Assembly (NCBI GenBank): GCA_002308095.1
Contig: DBUV01000011.1
Location: forward strand, 1-19,570
DNA length: 19,570 nt
Direction: 5' to 3'
Source of the DNA: Acidimicrobiia bacterium UBA1281
GTDB lineage: Bacteria; Actinomycetota; Acidimicrobiia; Actinomarinales; Actinomarinaceae
The notes under the pieces were generated by a model. It did not search any database and had not been told where the DNA came from. It worked only from the letters and a program-made list of their open reading frames with translations. Of this stretch, positions 15,855 to 19,570 are shown piece after piece. Numbering within the stretch: the stretch's first letter is position 1; each line of letters starts with the position of its first letter. The translations under genes were made by a program, and so were the position numbers.

Positions 15855-16867
15855 AAGATCTCCTTTAATAAGTTAATATTTGATGCCTTTTTAGCAAAAT
15901 TTAAAGTACTTTGTGCGAATGCATCAATTTCTTTTTTTTCCACATCCCCATAATAACCGAGGGAATATCTTACGTAGACGCCTTCCATTATCATGGCATG
16001 TTTCCAAAAAGATAGTCGTACATAAAATTCAATATCCTTTAAATCAAGAGATGTGTTTGACTCGTATATAGAAAGTATTTCAGATCGACTTAAAAAACCA
16101 CCACTTAACGAGGGTGAGTATATGAAAGGTGTATCTTTCTCTTCACTATTAGACCAAGAAGCAATTATTGTACCAAGGTCTGCCAAGGGATCACCCAAAG
16201 TACATAATTCCCAATCTAAAATAGCAGCAACTTTATTATTTTCAATACGTACATTGTCTAATCTGTAGTCTCCATGAACAATGCTAACTTTTTGTTGAGT
16301 TGGTAAGGTTTCAATCAAAATTTTTGTTGCAAGATCTAAATCATCAATATCTCTTATTTTTTGTGAATTAAATTGCTTGCTCCATCTCTGTATTTGCCTT
16401 TCTACATATTTTTCATGTTTACCTAGGTCACTTAAGTCTGAGTTTAATACATCAAAATCATGTAACTCTACTAGAGATTTTACAAAAGAAGTTGTGATGC
16501 TTCTTTTCTCATTTGATGAGTATTTCGAAGCAATAACATTGTCAGAAATAGTTTCACCACCAATATACTCCATTACGTAAAAGTCTTCGTCAGAGATAGT
16601 TCTGTCTGAACAAAGAAAGATTGGCTTAGGTACTTTTATTCCATATTTATATAATTCTTTTAATATTTTAAATTCTCTTTGCATGTTGTGAGCAGATTCA
16701 AGTTTCTCTCCAAATGGAGGTCTTCTCAAAACATAAATATTTTTGGTATCTTCAATTTTATATGTGATATTTGACCTACCAACTTTGAATTGTTCAAATG
16801 TGAACTTGCTATCTAGAGTCAGGTTAGAAGAAATGTATTTTCTAATAGTTTCGTTGAAAAAATCCAT
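15851..16867 (-). CDS. APH-family kinase resembling the ACAD10/ACAD11 kinase domain (LvaA-like)
   Basis: This 338-residue phosphotransferase has the bilobal APH fold: VGRSNITYKI (29-38) glycine-rich loop, VLRRPPFGEKLESAHNMQRE (46-65), hinge VMEYIGG, catalytic loop HGDYRLDN (198-205, Asp200) and metal-binding LDWELCTLGDPLADLG (217-232, Asp218). These are the signatures of the kinase half of ACAD10/ACAD11 and of LvaA, which phosphorylate the 4-hydroxyl of 4-hydroxyacyl-CoAs; it is not an antibiotic-resistance enzyme. I start it at the ATG at 16867: TATATT ends five bases upstream and the N-terminus then reads MDFFNETIRKYI. A GTG ten codons earlier gives an odd Tyr-rich extension. It heads a five-gene arm and is divergent, by 58 bp, from an ACAD11-like dehydrogenase, its probable partner. 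Confidence 0.85.
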   Translation of the reverse strand: MDFFNETIRKYISSNLTLDSKFTFEQFKVGRSNITYKIEDTKNIYVLRRPPFGEKLESAHNMQREFKILKELYKYGIKVPKPIFLCSDRTISDEDFYVMEYIGGETISDNVIASKYSSNEKRSITTSFVKSLVELHDFDVLNSDLSDLGKHEKYVERQIQRWSKQFNSQKIRDIDDLDLATKILIETLPTQQKVSIVHGDYRLDNVRIENNKVAAILDWELCTLGDPLADLGTIIASWSNSEEKDTPFIYSPSLSGGFLSRSEILSIYESNTSLDLKDIEFYVRLSFWKHAMIMEGVYVRYSLGYYGDVEKKEIDAFAQSTLNFAKKASNINLLKEIL

Positions 16868-16872
16868 GTAAT

Positions 16873-16878
16873 AATATA
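16873..16878 (-). promoter_or_regulatory. -10 box for a leaderless kinase transcript
   Basis: On the minus strand TATATT ends five bases before the ATG at 16867, with no ribosome site. The spacing supports the ATG over the GTG at 16897 as start. It shares a 58-bp divergent region with the dehydrogenase promoter, so both arms may be controlled together. Confidence 0.5.
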
Positions 16879-16914
16879 TTACATAAAGTTTGTTCACGCT
16901 TCCTAAATAATTGA

Positions 16915-16920
16915 TAGAAT
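16915..16920 (+). promoter_or_regulatory. -10 box for a leaderless ACAD11-like transcript (GTG start)
   Basis: TAGAAT (one mismatch to TATAAT) ends five bases before the GTG at 16926. No Shine-Dalgarno sequence is present. TTCACG at 16893-16898, 16 bp upstream, is a weak -35. Confidence 0.5.
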
Positions 16921-16925
16921 AAATT

Positions 16926-18131
16926 GTGGATTTTAATTACTCAAAAAAATCATTAGATTTACAAGAAAAACTTCTTAACTTCTTTGATGACCATATTTAT
17001 CCTAATGAGGAAGCTTATGATGCAGAGATAGAGCAATCAGGAAATTCTCTCCATATTCCAGATTTACTGGATGAATTAAAAAATAAAGCAAAGGATGTTG
17101 GTCTTTGGAATCTGTTTCTTCCTGATGATGAATATGGCGCAGGATTGACAAATGTCGAATATGCTCCGTTGGCTGAAATTACTGGGAAAGTCTGGTGGGC
17201 TCCAGAGGTATTTAATTGTTCTGCTCCAGATACTGGCAATATGGAGGTATTACATGACTTTGGTACCCCAGAACAAAAAGAAGAATGGTTAGCACCATTA
17301 CTAGAGGGAACTATAAGGTCTTGTTTTGCTATGACAGAACCTGATGTTGCATCATCGGATGCAACGAATATAAGTAGCTCTATCGTAAGTGACGGGGATA
17401 ATTATATTATTAATGGTCGCAAGTGGTGGACTTCTAATGCTATAAATCCTAGAGCAAAAATCTGTATCTTTATGGGTGTCACTAATCCAGAAAATCCACC
17501 TCACCAAAGACAAAGTCAGATACTTGTGCCAATGGATAGTGATGGAATTTCAATAATAAGACCAATGCAAGTATTCGGATACGACGATGGTTATACAGGT
17601 CATCCAGAACTTCTTTTTGAAAATGTTGTGGTTCCGAAAAAGAATATTATTGGCGGCGAAGGTCTTGGTTTTAAAATTGCTCAAGCCAGACTTGGACCTG
17701 GAAGAATCCATCATTGCATGAGAGCAATTGGTATGGCTGAAAGAGCATTAGACCTTATGATAAAACGTTCGCTTGAAAGAGAAACCTTTGGCAAAAAATT
17801 AGCCGAGCAGGGAGTAATTCAAGAATGGATAGCAAAATCTAGAATAAAAATAGAAGAAGCTAGGTTATTAACCCTTAAGACCGCATGGTTGATTGATACC
17901 TACGGAAAAGAAGAAGCTAAGATCGAAATCTCATCAATTAAAGTTACTGTTGTTGAGGCCGCATCTTATGTAATTGACAAAGCCATACAAGCACATGGAG
18001 CTATGGGCGTGTCTCAGGATACACCTTTAGCTAGGATGTCTGCAGGAGCTAGGGTATTGCGCATTGCTGATGGTCCAGATGAAGTACATCTTAGGTCTAT
18101 TGCTAGAAGAGAAATAAATAAACATAAATGA
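16926..18131 (+). CDS. ACAD10/11-like acyl-CoA dehydrogenase
   Basis: This 401-residue flavoprotein is much closer to the dehydrogenase half of ACAD10/ACAD11 than to ordinary acyl-CoA dehydrogenases. Diagnostic stretches are [15 protein letters not shown] (135-149), INGRKWWTS (162-170), [10 protein letters not shown] (216-225), [12 protein letters not shown] (255-266) and [11 protein letters not shown] (379-389). The last replaces the usual Y-E-G-T/S, so Asp382 stands where the catalytic Glu normally is, as in ACAD10/11. That family handles 4-phosphoacyl-CoA, eliminating phosphate to reach an enoyl-CoA. It starts with GTG, apparently leaderless, and its TGA overlaps the ATG of the next gene (ATGA). 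The divergent gene encodes the matching kinase, so the pair looks like an unfused ACAD10/11. General ACAD membership is certain; the 4-hydroxyacyl role is inferred. Confidence 0.88.
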   Translation: MDFNYSKKSLDLQEKLLNFFDDHIYPNEEAYDAEIEQSGNSLHIPDLLDELKNKAKDVGLWNLFLPDDEYGAGLTNVEYAPLAEITGKVWWAPEVFNCSAPDTGNMEVLHDFGTPEQKEEWLAPLLEGTIRSCFAMTEPDVASSDATNISSSIVSDGDNYIINGRKWWTSNAINPRAKICIFMGVTNPENPPHQRQSQILVPMDSDGISIIRPMQVFGYDDGYTGHPELLFENVVVPKKNIIGGEGLGFKIAQARLGPGRIHHCMRAIGMAERALDLMIKRSLERETFGKKLAEQGVIQEWIAKSRIKIEEARLLTLKTAWLIDTYGKEEAKIEISSIKVTVVEAASYVIDKAIQAHGAMGVSQDTPLARMSAGARVLRIADGPDEVHLRSIARREINKHK

Positions 18132-18985
18132 TTGAACAAGTCGGAGTTATTGGCGGGGGACAAATGGGAAGTCAAATTGCTTCTCTTTCTGCTATTGGTG
18201 GTTTTACTACACATATATTCGATAATGATATAGAAAACTTATCTTCAAAATTAAACTTTGCGGAAAAAAATCTTGAAAATTTGGTATCTAAGGATGTTTA
18301 TGATGAAAAACATTTAGAGAATTTCAGACAAAATCTTCATATTGCAGAGAACATTAAAGAAGTGTCAGAAAACAAAACTTTCATGATAGAAGCTGTTGTT
18401 GAAAAGTTAGAAGTAAAGCTTGAAATATTCTCTGAGCTCTCTGAGTTAACGAATGAAAAAGTCATACTAGCTACCAACAGTTCTTTCATACCTGCTTCAG
18501 AGTTAGCAAAAGAATGCAGACACAGTCATAGATTTATAAATATGCACTTTTTTTACCCACCGTTAAGAATGGATTTAGTAGAAATATCTTATCCAGAAAC
18601 AACAACTAAAGACATAGTTGAGAGAACTCAAAATCTAGGAAAAGCCATGGGAAGATCAATAGTAACTTTAAAAAAAGAAACACCAGGGTTTATTGTTAAT
18701 AGAATGTTGGCTGCTCTGGTAGATGAAGCATATGAATTATACGATGAAGGAATTGCAGATTTTCAAGATATCGATTTAGCAATTAAAAAAGGATTAAACC
18801 ACCCATTAGGGCCCTTTGAAATCTCCGACTACTCTGGTCTCGATATACACTATTACGCCAAGCTAAAAATATATAATGAAACTAAAAATCCTGATGATTA
18901 TCCTAAAGATTTTTTAGAACAAAAAGTAAAAGATGGAAATCTTGGTGTTAAAACTGGCAAGGGTTTTTACGATTATAAAAAATAA
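18128..18985 (+). CDS. 3-hydroxyacyl-CoA dehydrogenase (Hbd/PaaH type)
   Basis: This 285-residue single-function enzyme oxidises 3-hydroxyacyl-CoA, normally the (3S) form, to 3-ketoacyl-CoA with NAD. The Rossmann motif [13 protein letters not shown] (6-18), [10 protein letters not shown] (88-97), [12 protein letters not shown] (116-127), catalytic His140 in MHFFYP with Glu152 in LVEI, GFIVNR (187-192) and [16 protein letters not shown] (224-239) are all as in 3-hydroxybutyryl-CoA dehydrogenases, and the length is usual (about 285). The ATG overlaps the stop of the ACAD11-like gene by four bases, so the two are coupled. It converges without a gap on the PPOX-family gene. In the proposed route it acts between the hydratase and the thiolase. 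Confidence 0.92.
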   Translation: MIEQVGVIGGGQMGSQIASLSAIGGFTTHIFDNDIENLSSKLNFAEKNLENLVSKDVYDEKHLENFRQNLHIAENIKEVSENKTFMIEAVVEKLEVKLEIFSELSELTNEKVILATNSSFIPASELAKECRHSHRFINMHFFYPPLRMDLVEISYPETTTKDIVERTQNLGKAMGRSIVTLKKETPGFIVNRMLAALVDEAYELYDEGIADFQDIDLAIKKGLNHPLGPFEISDYSGLDIHYYAKLKIYNETKNPDDYPKDFLEQKVKDGNLGVKTGKGFYDYKK

Positions 18986-19396
18986 TTAATTAAAATCTTC
19001 ATCTTTTAGATTAAAAAAGAATTCCCGCTCTGCTTTTATTTTTAATACAATTCGTTCAGATTGTATTTCGAAAGGATAAGGTTTATTCCAGTACTTGTGA
19101 GATAACTTGTTAATATTTTCTTCTGCTTCATCACCAGAAATTTCTCCAACAACATGACCCCTAATCTCTACAAATTTAAATGAATCATCTTTTTTCCAAA
19201 TCATTACATTAACACGAGCATCATTCTTAATATTTTTATATTTAACTCTATGAATTTCTGTATTTATAAGAATATGTTCTCCATCAGTGTCTACCCACAT
19301 TACATGTGTTTGGGGTGATCCGGTATCAAATAGAGTAGTAAAAGCCGCGTAATTAGCTCCGCTTGCCATTTGAATTGTTTTATTATCTAAAGCCAT
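18986..19396 (-). CDS. PPOX-class F420- or FMN-dependent split-barrel protein (Rv1155-like)
   Basis: This 136-residue flavin/deazaflavin-binding protein has the split beta-barrel fold of the pyridoxamine-phosphate-oxidase-like superfamily. The order of motifs, HVMWVDTDGEHILINTEIHRVKYKNI (31-56 region), NDARVNVMIW (58-67) and FVEIRGHVVGEISGDEAEENINKLSHKYW, matches the small actinobacterial F420-binding family typified by Mycobacterium tuberculosis Rv1155; the R-x-K-x-x-N signature for the cofactor phosphate is intact. Relatives reduce or bind F420 and act as reductases of poorly known substrates. The gene is divergent from dtd with only 22 bp between start codons and shows no ribosome site. 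Cofactor choice (F420 or FMN) cannot be settled by reading alone. Confidence 0.8.
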   Translation of the reverse strand: MALDNKTIQMASGANYAAFTTLFDTGSPQTHVMWVDTDGEHILINTEIHRVKYKNIKNDARVNVMIWKKDDSFKFVEIRGHVVGEISGDEAEENINKLSHKYWNKPYPFEIQSERIVLKIKAEREFFFNLKDEDFN

Positions 19397-19402
19397 ATAT
19401 CT

Positions 19403-19408
19403 ACCATA
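19403..19408 (-). promoter_or_regulatory. Candidate -10 box for the PPOX-family gene
   Basis: On the minus strand TATGGT ends six bases before the ATG at 19396. It is a weak hexamer (two mismatches) supported mainly by spacing, and overlaps the opposite-strand -10 of dtd by two bases. Confidence 0.35.
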
Positions 19409-19412
19409 ATAT
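19407..19412 (+). promoter_or_regulatory. Candidate -10 box for leaderless dtd
   Basis: TAATAT ends six bases before the dtd ATG at 19419, with no ribosome site. CATAAT two bases upstream is an alternative. The whole divergent promoter fits in 22 bp. Confidence 0.4.
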
Positions 19413-19418
19413 ATTTAT

Positions 19419-19570
19419 ATGAAAGTTGTACTACAAAGAGTCAAAAGTGGAAAAGTAACTGTTAGTGAGAAGTTAATTTCTGAAATAAAACAAGGTTATG
19501 TCTTACTTTGGGGTATTCAAAAAGGAGACACCTTTAAAGATGCAGATGTTTTAATTCGTAAAATTGGGAA
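19419..19570 (+). CDS. dtd: D-aminoacyl-tRNA deacylase, 3' end cut off
   Basis: The first 50 residues are visible before the window ends. The N-terminus MKVVLQRVKSGKVTVSEKLI, then GYVLLWGIQKGD and DADVLIRKIG, matches the start of DTD (typical MRAVVQRVxxAxVxV...LLGV...D...DADxLARKI). The enzyme removes D-amino acids wrongly attached to tRNA and recycles them. The catalytic SQFT and GPVT-like motifs would lie outside the window. The start is the only in-frame ATG at the homologous N-terminus; no Shine-Dalgarno sequence precedes it. Confidence 0.88.
   Translation, partial: MKVVLQRVKSGKVTVSEKLISEIKQGYVLLWGIQKGDTFKDADVLIRKIG

Noticed and set aside
15851..16867. Aminoglycoside resistance gene
   Set aside because: The APH fold is shared, but the RRPPFG, ESAHNMQRE and DWELCTLGDPLADLG pattern is that of the ACAD10/11-type acyl-CoA kinase group, and the neighbours are all acyl-CoA enzymes.
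1..19570. Mobile element, prophage, CRISPR array, tRNA or rRNA
   Set aside because: No transposase or integrase motif, no regularly spaced repeats, no terminal inverted repeats and no cloverleaf-sized gap was found; nearly all bases are in recognisable metabolic genes.

Overview
This AT-rich window (roughly one third G+C by eye) has very short intergenic gaps, frequent gene overlaps and protein families typical of actinobacteria: a Thr/Pro/Glu-rich lipoprotein linker after CGGG, several acyl-CoA dehydrogenases, an MFE-2-type SDR, an F420-type PPOX protein, and many apparently leaderless genes. I infer a streamlined, low-GC marine actinobacterium of the Acidimicrobiia / 'Candidatus Actinomarina' kind. 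This rests on gene style only, since no rRNA or marker gene is present.

Layout. (1) 1-5036: a maltodextrin block on the + strand. It holds the C-terminal part of a GH13 glycosidase, a MalE-type lipoprotein, a strong intrinsic terminator, then MalF- and MalG-type permeases. No ABC ATPase is present, so it must come from elsewhere. (2) 5106-9187: a + strand lipid block with a long-chain acyl-CoA synthetase, an MFE-2-like (3R)-hydroxyacyl-CoA dehydrogenase and an acyl-CoA dehydrogenase. (3) 9184-11682: two minus-strand genes (thiamine pyrophosphokinase and an ATP-grasp ligase of unknown substrate), divergent from an NfuA-like Fe-S carrier. (4) 11683-18985: a divergent acyl-CoA locus. The minus arm reads, in transcription order, APH-type kinase, MaoC-like hydratase, thiolase, 4-hydroxybutyryl-CoA dehydratase-like protein, QOR-type reductase. 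The plus arm is an ACAD10/11-like dehydrogenase followed by a 3-hydroxyacyl-CoA dehydrogenase. (5) 18986-19570: an F420/FMN PPOX-family protein, divergent from the start of dtd.

The most interesting system is block 4. The kinase and dehydrogenase resemble the two halves of the vertebrate ACAD10/ACAD11 fusion proteins and the lva (levulinate) pathway, in which a 4-hydroxyacyl-CoA is phosphorylated and the phosphate then eliminated. The hydratase, 3-hydroxyacyl-CoA dehydrogenase and thiolase needed to finish degradation to acetyl-CoA are in the same divergon. So is a protein carrying the Fe-S ligands of 4-hydroxybutyryl-CoA dehydratase, a chemically different way to remove a 4-hydroxyl group. 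I propose a 4-hydroxy-acid (gamma-hydroxybutyrate / 4-hydroxyvalerate-like) catabolic island; this is inference.

A second theme is gene expression. Genes at the head of transcription units mostly have a TANNNT -10 box ending 5-7 nt before the start codon and no Shine-Dalgarno sequence, which predicts leaderless mRNAs. Most genes inside operons have AGGAG-like sites or stop/start overlaps. No tRNA, rRNA, CRISPR array, IS element or prophage gene was seen, and no gene-free stretch exceeds 300 bases.
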